From DASUPK01 sp963815665 (GTDB lineage Bacteria > Actinomycetota > Thermoleophilia > Solirubrobacterales > 70-9), in contig CAWFHN010000011.1 in NCBI GenBank assembly GCA_963815665.1, positions 434,001 to 498,000 on the forward strand: a stretch of DNA of 64,000 bases, read 5' to 3'. How positions within the stretch are numbered: position 1 is the stretch's first letter; each line of letters opens with the position of its first letter. Below the pieces are notes generated by a model. The model was not told the DNA's origin and did not search any database. It saw nothing but the letters and a program-made list of their open reading frames with translations. The translations under genes were made by a program, and so were the position numbers. This document shows, piece by piece, positions 25,277 to 33,046 of this stretch.

Positions 25277-25642
25277 ATGTCACCGGAACCGCCGCACGAA
25301 GGATGGGACGCGATCCGGCGAACCAGGCTCGCCGCCGAGCGAACGGAGCTGGCCTGGTGGCGGACCGCCCTCACCTCGATCGCCGTCGCCGTCGGGGTGG
25401 GCCGCGTCGTACCGGAGCTGAGCGGCACGACGACCGAATGGCCGTACGTCGTCGTCGGGATCGGCTGGGCGCTCTATTCGGTGTCCCTGTTCGGATACGG
25501 CTCCATCAGGTCGCGGAGGGTGGAGGCCGCGGTGGATCGCGGAGAGATGATCCAAAGCTCACGCGTCGAATCCCGCTGGCTGATGGCGGCGGGGGTCACG
25601 CTCTGCCTCGCAACCGTCGGCCTGATCGCGGCATCGGCCTAA
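25277..25642 (+). CDS. DUF202/YidH-like small membrane protein
   Basis: 121 residues: the conserved cytoplasmic opening RTRLAAERTELAWWRTALTS, then three transmembrane helices (about 35-52, 60-80, 98-120). This is the DUF202 pattern; the function is unknown, though some relatives form part of VTC-like membrane assemblies. Divergent from the phosphatase gene with 47 nt between starts. Confidence 0.88.
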   Translation: MSPEPPHEGWDAIRRTRLAAERTELAWWRTALTSIAVAVGVGRVVPELSGTTTEWPYVVVGIGWALYSVSLFGYGSIRSRRVEAAVDRGEMIQSSRVESRWLMAAGVTLCLATVGLIAASA

Positions 25643-25670
25643 CCTCCTGGGCCGGAATATCGCCGCGTCG

Positions 25671-25952
25671 TTATGTCAACTTGGACGACGGTTGGCGATG
25701 CTTCCGAAGGTGTGCGGCCCCAGTGGCAGATACCGAAACGAGCGAGGCGCGTCCCGGCGCATGGTGGCGCGCGATGAAACCTCGGTCGTTGGCGTCTTCC
25801 CAGACAGGGAAGCGCGGACACGACGTCTGCCACGCATCGAGGACCTCGGCGTAGGGACGCCGATCGGGTCCGATCCACTCGAGGAGGTCAAGGATCAGGG
25901 TGTCGACTGTGTCCGACACAAGGGCCGTGTGGTTTGCCGCCGGGGAGGTCAC
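25671..25952 (-). CDS. small winged-helix-like protein, function unknown
   Basis: 93 residues from GTG 25952, preceded by AAGGA at a fair Shine-Dalgarno distance. ILDLLEWIGPDRRPYAEVLDAW followed by TSCPRFPVWEDANDRGFI and VSVSATGAAHL resembles short MarR-like winged-helix proteins seen in several phyla (helix bundle plus a wing), but I cannot name a function. The frame stays open further upstream with no plausible protein, so only this part is annotated. It sits in a region with somewhat lower GC. Confidence 0.62.
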   Translation of the reverse strand: MTSPAANHTALVSDTVDTLILDLLEWIGPDRRPYAEVLDAWQTSCPRFPVWEDANDRGFIARHHAPGRASLVSVSATGAAHLRKHRQPSSKLT

Positions 25953-26076
25953 TCCATCGTCCTTCAGCCAACTCCAGCCAAGGGGTGATCGATTCCTGGC
26001 GTTCTGCCTGAGTTTCCATAACCTCCGTTCCCGTGCATTCCCATTCAGCACGGACCCGGGCCAAGATCCGAGCCTC
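25953..26076. other. noncoding gap
   Basis: 124 nt between two minus-strand small genes with lower GC than the surroundings. I see no RNA gene or strong hairpin; apparent open frames on the plus strand have no family features. Confidence 0.4.
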
Positions 26077-26499
26077 CTAGCGGTCAAGGCAGCGACGCAC
26101 CGCCTTTCGATCCTCCGCGGATCCAGGCCGGCCGAAGACGGCGACGACGTTCTGCGCGGAGATGACCCGGTCGGCCGCCTCAGTCGCGGAACGCCCGAAG
26201 CTCCGCAGGGCGCTCCGGACGTCCGCCGCGGTCGCGCCGGCTCGGCGGACGCTTCCCTCGACGACCACGTTGACGGAGGCGCCGTCCGCTGTGTAGGCCG
26301 TGAAATCGGCGGCGAAGAGAGGCGCGTATCCCTTCCAACCAGCCTGCGTAGCCGAGGACGGCTGCTCCCGGATATTCGCGTTTGCGAGGCATTCCCGCAC
26401 GCCTGTCTCACTGAGGAGGCTGCTATTTACGCCGCTGCCGCATCCGCCCAACAGCGAGGCCAAACCGATCCAGCCGAGCGCGCCGAGGCGTCGGTCCAC
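26077..26499 (-). CDS. small predicted lipoprotein, function unknown
   Basis: 140 residues from GTG 26499. Hydrophobic start LGALGWIGLASLLGGC gives a clear lipobox (Cys near residue 20). The mature part is about 120 residues with Cys in VRECLANAN and in the C-terminal VRRCLDR, possibly a disulfide. No family recognised. TAGGTT 6 nt before the GTG strengthens the call. Confidence 0.75.
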   Translation of the reverse strand: MDRRLGALGWIGLASLLGGCGSGVNSSLLSETGVRECLANANIREQPSSATQAGWKGYAPLFAADFTAYTADGASVNVVVEGSVRRAGATAADVRSALRSFGRSATEAADRVISAQNVVAVFGRPGSAEDRKAVRRCLDR

Positions 26500-26505
26500 T
26501 GGGAG

Positions 26506-26511
26506 AACCTA
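26506..26511 (-). promoter_or_regulatory. -10 element TAGGTT of the small lipoprotein gene
   Basis: Minus-strand TAGGTT ends 6 nt before GTG 26499. Confidence 0.55.
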
Positions 26512-26544
26512 CCGGCACGTGCAGCCACCAAGCCGGAAAAAGGA

Positions 26545-26585
26545 CCGGCGAGGCGACCCCAGGGGGATGAAGGCCGCCTCGCCGG
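26545..26585. repeat. 11-bp perfect inverted repeat in the ccdA upstream gap
   Basis: CCGGCGAGGCG / CGCCTCGCCGG with a 19-nt loop, in the 280-bp gap 26500-26779, which otherwise holds no gene I can support. Could be a terminator-like hairpin or regulator site. Confidence 0.4.
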
Positions 26586-26779
26586 GTTGGCCAACGTGCT
26601 GGACGCCTAGAAAACGGGTGCCGTTGGCCGGGGGATCCGGATGCAGGCCCAACCCTACGCACAGCCGTATAGGCGGACATCAGGGACGAGCCGCAGATCC
26701 ACTCCGTAATAACCCCGCGGATTGCGGCTGGCGCCCCCGGGCGCGTGCATGGGGCGTGGCGTCCGCCAGAATCCGAGTC

Positions 26780-27526
26780 ATGAGCAGCGATCCTGCGGCG
26801 GGAGTTGGGATCCTGACGGCGTTCGCCGCCGGGATCATCTCGTTCCTATCCCCTTGCGTTCTGCCCCTGGTGCCGGCGTATCTCTCGGCGGTGACCGGCG
26901 TCGCCGCCGCGGACCTGGAGCGGGCCAACTGGCGGCGGGTGATCGTCCCCAGCCTGCTGTTCGTCTCGAGCTTTTCGCTGATCTTCATCCTGCTGGGTCT
27001 CGGAGCGACCGGCATCGGCAGCGCCCTGCAGCAACACCAGCTGCTGCTCGACAAGGTCGCGGCCTGGCTGATCATCGCGATGGGGCTGTTCTTCGTCAGC
27101 GCGCTGTTCATCCCGCAGCTCAATCGGGAGTGGCACGTCGAGGGGCTTCTGGAGCGGGCAGGGACGGGCGGCCCGTTGATCGCCGGCGCCGCCTTTGGGC
27201 TCGCCTGGACGCCCTGCATCGGGCCGACGCTCGCCGCCATCCTCGGCGCGGCCGCCGTCTCAGGCTCAGCCGCGCACGGAGCGTTTCTCCTCGCCGTCTA
27301 CTCCGCCGGATTGGCGATCCCGTTCCTGTTGACGTCGGTCGCCTTCAGCCGGATGACGACCGCCTTCGCCGTCGTCAAGCGCCACTACCCCCTGATCATG
27401 GCGATCGGCGGTGTCATCCTGATCGCGTTCGGGGTCGCGATCCTGACCGGCTGGTTCGACACCTTCAACCGCTGGGCTCAGGACCTGCTCGACAGCCTCG
27501 GGATCAACTTCTCCGCCAACTTCTGA
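26780..27526 (+). CDS. ccdA: cytochrome c biogenesis/thiol-disulfide transporter CcdA
   Basis: 248 residues, six transmembrane helices, and the two reactive cysteines in the paired motifs SPCVLPLVPAY and TPCIGPT. CcdA passes electrons from cytoplasmic thioredoxin across the membrane to extracytoplasmic thiol proteins. ATG 26780 gives the family N-terminus; the frame stays open upstream through noncoding sequence. CAGAAT ends 7 nt before the ATG. No ResA/CcsB genes are adjacent. Confidence 0.92.
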   Translation: MSSDPAAGVGILTAFAAGIISFLSPCVLPLVPAYLSAVTGVAAADLERANWRRVIVPSLLFVSSFSLIFILLGLGATGIGSALQQHQLLLDKVAAWLIIAMGLFFVSALFIPQLNREWHVEGLLERAGTGGPLIAGAAFGLAWTPCIGPTLAAILGAAAVSGSAAHGAFLLAVYSAGLAIPFLLTSVAFSRMTTAFAVVKRHYPLIMAIGGVILIAFGVAILTGWFDTFNRWAQDLLDSLGINFSANF

Positions 27527-27573
27527 CCGGACTGGCTGACTGGCCAGTCGCGTCACTAGACTCCGTCCGGCTC

Positions 27574-28980
27574 GTGTCCGCCAAGCCAACGACATGCGTG
27601 ATCGGCGCCGGAATCAGCGGCCTGACCACCGGCAAGGCCCTCTCCGATTGGGGGCTCCCCTACACCTGCTTCGAGGCCAGCGACGACATCGGCGGCAACT
27701 GGTACTTCGGCAACCCGAATGGCCGCTCATCGGCGTACCAGTCGCTCCACATCGACACCTCTCGTGACGGCGTCTCGTTCCGGGACATGCCGATGGGCCC
27801 CCACGAGTACCCCGACTACCCGCACCACACCCAGATCCGCGGCTACCTGGAACGCTATGCCGAGGCGTTCTCGCTGCGCGACCGGATCCGATTTCAGAAC
27901 CCGGTGGAGCACGCCGAGCGCAAGCCCGCGGGCGGCTGGTCGATCCGGCTGGGCGACGGCTCCACGGAGGAGTTCGACTTCCTGGTGGTCGGCAACGGCC
28001 ATCACTGGGACCCGCGGTTCCCCGACTTCCCCGGCGAATTCGACGGCGAGACGATTCACTCTCACCACTACATCGGCCCGGACGACCCGCTCGACCTCTA
28101 CGGCAAGCGCGTGCTCGTCGTCGGGATCGGCAACAGCGCCGTGGACATCGTCTCGGAGCTCTCACGCAAGGGCGTCGCGGAGAAGGTCTTCCTCTCCACT
28201 CGCAGCGGCGCCTGGGTGATGCCCAAGTACTTCCTGGGGCGCCCGATGGACACCCTGGTGAAGCTCAACCCGCGCCTCCCGCTGAAGCTGCAGCGCCGGA
28301 TGGCGCGCATCCTGCCTCGCCTCGCCTCGGGGCGGATGGAGGACTTCGGCCTCCCCCACCCCAACCACAACTTCCTGGAGGCGCATCCGACGGTCTCCAG
28401 CGAACTGCTCCTGCGGCTCGGGTCCGGGGATGCGGTCGCCAAGCCCAACGTCCAGGAGCTCGAGGGCGACAGCGTTCGCTTCGAGGACGGGACCACCGAG
28501 CAGATCGACGTGATCGTCTACGCCACCGGCTACAAGATCACCTTCCCCTTCTTCGACCCCGAGTTCCTCTCCGCGCCGGAGAACCGGTTTCCGCTCTACA
28601 AGCGCGTCTTCAAGCCCGGGATCGACGACCTCGCATTCGTCGGCTTCGCCCAGACCATCCCGACCCTCTTCCCCTTCTGTGAGCTTCAGGCCAAGCTCGT
28701 CGCCCGTTACGCCGGCGGCGACTACGCGCTGCCGCCGATCTCCGAGATGGAGGAGACGATCGGCCGGGATCAGCAGATCCACTCCGGCAACTACACGGAC
28801 CGGCCCCGCCACACGATGCAGATCGAGTGGTACACGTACGAGCACGACATCTGGACGCGCGAGATCCCCGCCGGGCGAGAGCGTGCGGAGCAGGGAATGG
28901 GGCCGAAGCTCGCCGGGCGCGTGCTGACGGCGGATAGTGCGAGGGTGCTCCGAGGCAAAGCCGAGGAGCAACCCGTTTAA
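27574..28980 (+). CDS. flavin-containing monooxygenase
   Basis: 468 residues. FAD site VIGAGISGLTTGKAL at about residue 10, the FMO fingerprint FDGETIHSHHY (FxGxxxHxxxY), NADPH site VVGIGNSAVDI near residue 185 and the ATG motif YATGYKITFPF. It oxygenates nucleophilic N or S atoms or acts as a Baeyer-Villiger enzyme; substrate unknown. Start GTG 27574, 11 nt after TAGACT. The last 40 nt are made of a hairpin repeat also found at the end of dinB, so the C-terminal residues are repeat-encoded. TAATG overlap with the next gene. Confidence 0.92.
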   Translation: MSAKPTTCVIGAGISGLTTGKALSDWGLPYTCFEASDDIGGNWYFGNPNGRSSAYQSLHIDTSRDGVSFRDMPMGPHEYPDYPHHTQIRGYLERYAEAFSLRDRIRFQNPVEHAERKPAGGWSIRLGDGSTEEFDFLVVGNGHHWDPRFPDFPGEFDGETIHSHHYIGPDDPLDLYGKRVLVVGIGNSAVDIVSELSRKGVAEKVFLSTRSGAWVMPKYFLGRPMDTLVKLNPRLPLKLQRRMARILPRLASGRMEDFGLPHPNHNFLEAHPTVSSELLLRLGSGDAVAKPNVQELEGDSVRFEDGTTEQIDVIVYATGYKITFPFFDPEFLSAPENRFPLYKRVFKPGIDDLAFVGFAQTIPTLFPFCELQAKLVARYAGGDYALPPISEMEETIGRDQQIHSGNYTDRPRHTMQIEWYTYEHDIWTREIPAGRERAEQGMGPKLAGRVLTADSARVLRGKAEEQPV

Positions 28981-28982
28981 TG
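28938..28982 (+). repeat. dispersed hairpin repeat, copy 1
   Basis: 45-nt element beginning TGCGAGGGTGCTC and ending GAGCAACCCGTTTAATG, spanning the monooxygenase stop and the next start codon. Folds as GGGT-GCTCC-GA-GGC / GCC-GA-GGAGC-AACCC with an AAA loop, tandem G.A mismatches and one bulge. Copy 2 lies at 32084-32129 on the other strand. Confidence 0.7.
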
Positions 28983-29936
28983 GGAGGGTCTGAGCGCCGC
29001 GACGTCTCCTTCCCCTCACATGGGGAGACCTGCGCCGCCTGGCACCTGGCCGGCGAGGGCGACGCGTTCGCCGGGGAGCGCGGCCGCCCCTGCGTCGTCA
29101 TGGCCCACGGAATCGGCGGCACGCGGGACTCGGGACTGCTGCCGTTCGCCGAGGCGTTCGCCTCGGCGGGCCTCGACGTGCTGCTGTTCGACTACCGCTG
29201 CTTCGGCGACTCGACGGGTGAGCCACGTCAGCTGGGCTATCCGTCGCGGCATCGAGAGGACTACCGCGCGGCGGTCGAGTTCGCCCGGACCCTCGCCGGC
29301 GTCGACCCCGATCGGATCGTGCTCTGGGGAACCTCGTGGTCCGGCGGGCATGTGGTCTACGTGGCCTCGGACGACCCCCGGATCGCCGCTGTGATCAGCC
29401 AGACACCCGACCTGGACGGGCCACGGACGGTCTGGGAGATCTCCCGCTATGCCGACAAGCGACAGCTCACCCGGGTCACCTGGGAGGGCATCAAGGACGT
29501 GATCGGCGCCGTCCGCGGGCAGCCTCCTCGGAACATCCCAATCGTCGCCCCACACCGCGAGATTGGAGCCCTGGCGAGCGAGGACGCGGACCCCGGTTAC
29601 CACTCGATCGCCGGGCCCGCCTGGCGCAACGAGATCTCGGCACGTGCCGTGCTGGCGGAGAACCTGAACCGGCCGATCACCCGGATCGAAGGTGTCCGCT
29701 GCCCGATCCTGGTGCAGATCGCGGACCGCGACACGGTGGCTCCCCCGCCCGGTGCCCGGGCAGCGGCCTGGCGCGCGAAGGGCAAGGTCGAGGTGCGCGA
29801 GTACCCCTGCGAGCACTTCGACATCTACCTCGGCGAATGGCGCGATCGCTCGATCGCCGACCAGCTCCACTTCCTGCGGCGCCGTCTCGGCGCGTCCGAG
29901 GCCCGCGTCCCGGCCGCTCTAACCTCACAGACGTGA
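28980..29936 (+). CDS. alpha/beta hydrolase (acyl-peptidase/dienelactone hydrolase-like)
   Basis: 318 residues: oxyanion VVMAHGIGGTRDSG, nucleophile GTSWSGGH (Ser near residue 114), acid ADRDTVAPP and His in EHFDIYLG complete the triad. It overlaps the monooxygenase stop by one base (TAATG) and the next gene by GTGA. An ester- or lactone-forming monooxygenase beside a hydrolase suggests a two-step degradation of a ketone via an ester (inference). Confidence 0.88.
   Translation: MGGSERRDVSFPSHGETCAAWHLAGEGDAFAGERGRPCVVMAHGIGGTRDSGLLPFAEAFASAGLDVLLFDYRCFGDSTGEPRQLGYPSRHREDYRAAVEFARTLAGVDPDRIVLWGTSWSGGHVVYVASDDPRIAAVISQTPDLDGPRTVWEISRYADKRQLTRVTWEGIKDVIGAVRGQPPRNIPIVAPHREIGALASEDADPGYHSIAGPAWRNEISARAVLAENLNRPITRIEGVRCPILVQIADRDTVAPPPGARAAAWRAKGKVEVREYPCEHFDIYLGEWRDRSIADQLHFLRRRLGASEARVPAALTSQT
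29920..29925 (+). promoter_or_regulatory. -10 element TAACCT of the thioredoxin-TPR gene
   Basis: TAACCT ends 7 nt before GTG 29933, inside the end of the hydrolase gene; would allow expression independent of the operon. Confidence 0.5.
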
Positions 29937-30691
29937 TCAGCGACGTCAGCGAGCAGGAGTTCCGGGCCAAGGTCATCGAGCGCTCCAAGCAGGTGCCCGT
30001 AGTGGTCGACTTCTGGGCCGAGTGGTGCGGCCCCTGCCGGACACTCGGCCCGGCGATCGAGGACGCGGTGCGCAAGCGGAACGGCGAGATCGAGCTCGCC
30101 AAGGTCGACACCGACCGCAATCCGGGAATCGCGCAGGAGTATGAGATCTCGAGCATCCCGGCGGTGAAGGCGTTCAAGGACGGCAAGGTGGTCGCCGAGT
30201 TCATCGGTGCGATTCCGCCCGCGCGGATCGAGGCGTTCCTGAACGAGATAGTCCCGTCCGAGGCCGACCGGCTGGCCGATTCCGGCGACGAGGAGTCGCT
30301 GCGCAAGGCACTCGAGCTTGACCCGAATCACCCCCAGGCGGCCATCGGGCTGAGCCGCATTCTCCTCGGCCGCGGGGAGACCGAGCAGGCGCTCGAGACG
30401 CTCAAGCCGTTCCCCCACGACTTCACGGCCGACGGTCTCGCGGCACGCGCCCAGCTGTCGATGTCGGCGAACGGGACCGGCGCGGACGAGCTTCAGAAGG
30501 CGTTCGCGGCGTGGGATGACGGCGAGCCCGGTGAGGCGCTGGAGCAACTGCAGGGTGTCCTCGCCGCCGAGCAGGATCCGGAGCGCAAGGACCAGCTACG
30601 CCGCGTGATGGTCGCGATCTTCACCGAGCTCGGCGCGGACCACCCGCTGGCCCGCGAGCACCGCCGCCGCCTGGCGGCGGCTCTGAACTAA
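29933..30691 (+). CDS. thioredoxin-TPR chaperedoxin (CnoX/YbbN-like)
   Basis: 252 residues. Thioredoxin fold (about 1-110) with the full active site WCGPC and cis-Pro in SSIPAV, then a helical TPR-like region (about 115-250; LDPNHPQAAIGLSRIL). This is the YbbN/CnoX layout: a holdase that protects clients from oxidation. The WCGPC site implies active redox chemistry. GTG 29933 overlaps the hydrolase stop. The TAA stop overlaps the convergent neighbour's TAG. Confidence 0.9.
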   Translation: MISDVSEQEFRAKVIERSKQVPVVVDFWAEWCGPCRTLGPAIEDAVRKRNGEIELAKVDTDRNPGIAQEYEISSIPAVKAFKDGKVVAEFIGAIPPARIEAFLNEIVPSEADRLADSGDEESLRKALELDPNHPQAAIGLSRILLGRGETEQALETLKPFPHDFTADGLAARAQLSMSANGTGADELQKAFAAWDDGEPGEALEQLQGVLAAEQDPERKDQLRRVMVAIFTELGADHPLAREHRRRLAAALN

Positions 30692-30984
30692 GCGGGCGGC
30701 TCCGCCGGCGGGCCGCTCGGCACGGCGACCTCGATCGGGATCCCCAGAGCCTCGGCCTCCTCGATGCCCTCCCCCTCCTGGTCGCGGGAGCAGATGATCC
30801 GGAACGCGCCGGTTCCGAGCTCGGGGTCGGCGACGATCGGCAGGCCGCGGATCTCCTCCCAGCCGAGGCGCTCGCACTCGAACGGGTTCATGCGCACCTC
30901 GCTCGCGGGAAATGGGCAGCTCGAGTTGTGCTGATCGATCGCCCGGGAGATCGCCTCGAGGTTCTTTGCCTCCGCGTTTGCCAC
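30688..30984 (-). CDS. conserved small protein, function unknown
   Basis: 98 residues from GTG 30984. ISRAIDQHNSSCPFPA and MNPFECERLGWEEIRGLPI followed by TGAFRIICSRD suggest a compact domain with three cysteines; no family recognised. Start chosen from a minus-strand TATTTT 8 nt upstream. It is divergent from dinB by 57 nt and its stop overlaps that of the thioredoxin gene in CTAA. Confidence 0.7.
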   Translation of the reverse strand: MANAEAKNLEAISRAIDQHNSSCPFPASEVRMNPFECERLGWEEIRGLPIVADPELGTGAFRIICSRDQEGEGIEEAEALGIPIEVAVPSGPPAEPPA

Positions 30985-30992
30985 AGCCGCCC

Positions 30993-30998
30993 AAAATA
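30993..30998 (-). promoter_or_regulatory. -10 element TATTTT
   Basis: Minus-strand TATTTT ends 8 nt before GTG 30984. Confidence 0.55.
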
Positions 30999-31041
30999 GC
31001 GCTCTCCGTCGGGGTCCGGGCCTAATCTCCATCGGTCGCAG

Positions 31042-32109
31042 GTGATCGCCCACGTGGACATGGACGCGTTCTATGTGTCGATCGAGATGCTGCGCCATCC
31101 CGAGCTGCGAGGCAAGCCCGTGGTGGTCGCCTACGACGGTCCCCGCGGCGTCGTCACGACCGCCTCCTACGCGGCTCGGAAGTACGGGGTTCACTCCGCG
31201 CTGCCGCTGGTGACGGCGCGCCGCCGCTGCGCCCAGCTCACCGTGCTCCCCGTCGACATGCAGCTCTACAAGCGGGGTTCGGTGAAGGTGATGGAGACGC
31301 TGCGCGAGTTCAGCGACGAGATCGAGGTCGTCGGCATGGACGAGGCGTACGTCGACCTCTCCGGATCGCCGGTGCCGCAGTCGCGCGCGCAGGAGATCAA
31401 GCGGCGGATCAAGGAGACCACCCACCTGATCTGCTCGATCGGGCTCGCCCCCAACAAGCTGATGGCGAAGATCGCCTCGGACCTCGACAAGCCGGACGGC
31501 TTCTTCGTCCTCGACCAGGACAACTGGCTCGAGACGGTCGGTGAGAAGCCGGCGTCGCTGCTCCCGGGCGTGGGTCCGAAGACCTTCGAGCGGTTGCGGG
31601 GGCTTGGAGTCGAGACCGTGGCGCAGCTGGCCGATACCGATGACCTGAGCCTCGGACGGGCCTTTGGCCCCAATCACGGAGGGGGCCTGCGCGCCCGGGC
31701 GAACGGCGTCGGGAGCACCAAGCTGAACGAGGACCGGGTCCGGAAATCGGAGAGCCGGGAGACCACCTTCCCCGAAGACATCACAGACCGCCAGGTCCTG
31801 CACGACACCGTCGAGCGCCTGGCCCGGTCGGTCTGCGAGAGCCTTGCGCAGAACAAGCGCCGCGGAAGGACCGTCACGTTGAAGATCCGCCTGCAGCCGT
31901 TCAAGACGTACACGCGCTCGCGCACGCTCTCCTCCCACACCTGCGATCCGGAGGCGGTCGTCTCCACCGCCAGGGAGCTGCTCGATCGCTTCGACCCTCA
32001 GTCGCCCGTGAGGCTCGTCGGGGTCGGCATGGCCGGGCTGGCGGAGGACGAATCGCCCCACCAGCCCGGCCAGCCTGAATCCGCATTAGACGGGTTGCTC
32101 TTCGGCTGA
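31042..32109 (+). CDS. dinB: DNA polymerase IV (Y family)
   Basis: 355 residues. Metal sites DMDAFYVSIE (start) and GMDEAYVDLSG (near residue 100) carry the catalytic Asp, Asp and Glu; helix-hairpin-helix LLPGVGPKTFERLRGLG and a little-finger domain follow. Translesion polymerase. The start is GTG 31042 with TAATCT 13 nt upstream, so a short leader is likely. The C-terminus (LDGLLFG) is encoded in a hairpin repeat and no beta-clamp QLxLF motif is obvious, though DGLLFG could serve as a degenerate one. Confidence 0.95.
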   Translation: MIAHVDMDAFYVSIEMLRHPELRGKPVVVAYDGPRGVVTTASYAARKYGVHSALPLVTARRRCAQLTVLPVDMQLYKRGSVKVMETLREFSDEIEVVGMDEAYVDLSGSPVPQSRAQEIKRRIKETTHLICSIGLAPNKLMAKIASDLDKPDGFFVLDQDNWLETVGEKPASLLPGVGPKTFERLRGLGVETVAQLADTDDLSLGRAFGPNHGGGLRARANGVGSTKLNEDRVRKSESRETTFPEDITDRQVLHDTVERLARSVCESLAQNKRRGRTVTLKIRLQPFKTYTRSRTLSSHTCDPEAVVSTARELLDRFDPQSPVRLVGVGMAGLAEDESPHQPGQPESALDGLLFG

Positions 32110-32129
32110 CGCCTCAGAGCACCCTCGCA
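32084..32129 (-). repeat. dispersed hairpin repeat, copy 2
   Basis: Minus-strand TGCGAGGGTGCTC ... GAGCAACCCGTCTAATG, the same element as 28938-28982 in antisense to the dinB end. The stem pair C-G of copy 1 is U-A here, keeping the helix; the tandem GA mismatch is kept; the loop is GTCA. Confidence 0.7.
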
Positions 32130-32133
32130 TCTA

Positions 32134-32802
32134 CTAGCGAGTGGTCAGCACGGTTCCCGTGGAGGGGAACCCGAGCTTCCCCTTGGTGGCTGCGGTCAGG
32201 TCGTACTCCCGGTTGCCCGCGTAGGGCCCCCGGTCGATCACGGGGACGGTGACCGTCTTCCCGTGATAGCGGAGGGTGACCATGGAGCCACAGGGGAGCG
32301 TCTTGTTGGCGACGCCCAGCTTTCCCGCGCTCAGCGTCCCGCCGCAGGCCAGCCCGCCCCCGTACAGGCCGGGGCCGTAGTACGAGGCCTCGGCCGGACG
32401 GAAGGCGTTCACCGTGAGCCTGTGCGAGCGGACCGTCGAGCCGACCACCTTCGCGCGAGCCCGGTAGACGCCGGAGCGTCCCGCATGCCAGCGGACCTTG
32501 TAGGTGCCGTCGGCTCGGGTGCGCGTGTGAAGCTCGCGCCCCCCGACCCGGACGACGACCGCCCGGCCACCGGCCGGGGCGACGCGGCCGCGCAACTTGA
32601 CGGCGTGACCCGCCATCACGTTGCGATGGCCGTTCAGGCTGATCGCGGTTGCGGGACCTCCCGCCGCCGTTGCCTCAGGAGCGGTCCCCGAGATTGCCGG
32701 GACCGCCGCCGAAGCGGCCGCGATGCCTGCGGTAACCATCATTGCCGTGGCGGGCAGCAGCGCTAGCGCAGCCCGCCTCCGCTTCCAACGGAAGCGACGC
32801 AA
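32134..32802 (-). CDS. RlpA-like secreted protein with DPBB domain
   Basis: 222 residues from TTG 32802, which has AGGTGG 6 nt upstream. Arg-rich start, signal peptide (about residues 10-35), an Ig-like segment (about 55-130: KLRGRVAPAGGRAVVVRV) and a C-terminal double-psi beta barrel (about 135-222) with ASYYGPGLYGGGLACGG, VANKTLPCGSMV and VIDRGPYAGNREYDLT. Such domains bind or cleave peptidoglycan. It lies behind a c-di-AMP riboswitch, as do many actinobacterial wall hydrolases. Confidence 0.9.
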   Translation of the reverse strand: MRRFRWKRRRAALALLPATAMMVTAGIAAASAAVPAISGTAPEATAAGGPATAISLNGHRNVMAGHAVKLRGRVAPAGGRAVVVRVGGRELHTRTRADGTYKVRWHAGRSGVYRARAKVVGSTVRSHRLTVNAFRPAEASYYGPGLYGGGLACGGTLSAGKLGVANKTLPCGSMVTLRYHGKTVTVPVIDRGPYAGNREYDLTAATKGKLGFPSTGTVLTTR

Positions 32803-32824
32803 GTGAATCCACCTGCCTCTCTCT

Positions 32825-32940
32825 GCCGCCTACGGGGTTAGCTGACGGGCTCGCAGCCGGCCCTATTTCGGCCGCTGCCGCTAGCGGCGGATTACCGCCG
32901 CATTCGCCCCAGATGCTTGGTTCCCCCGCTCACCTGATGT
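32825..32940 (-). promoter_or_regulatory. c-di-AMP riboswitch (ydaO-yuaA class)
   Basis: Minus-strand leader 22 nt before the rlpA start. Diagnostic blocks in order: GGTGAGCGGGGGAACC, TGGGGCGAATGCGGCGG, and GAGCCCGTCAGCTAACC followed by CCGTAGGCGGC. The last two match the conserved core of ydaO aptamers of Actinobacteria. Known members turn off resuscitation-factor, NlpC/P60 and RlpA-like wall genes when c-di-AMP is high. Boundaries are approximate. Confidence 0.88.
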
Positions 32941-33046
32941 CCGTCGAGGTGATTAGGCGTGTTGTTTGGCGACTATCGAACGAGGCAGGGTAGGTTCGCT
33001 ATTTGCGTACTTGTGTGACGAGGCACACAGGTGGTATGCGACGATC

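Noticed and set aside
25900..26610. Plus-strand frames over the two small minus-strand genes
   Set aside because: No family features, and the minus strand has a lipobox, Shine-Dalgarno and -10 element supporting the genes there.
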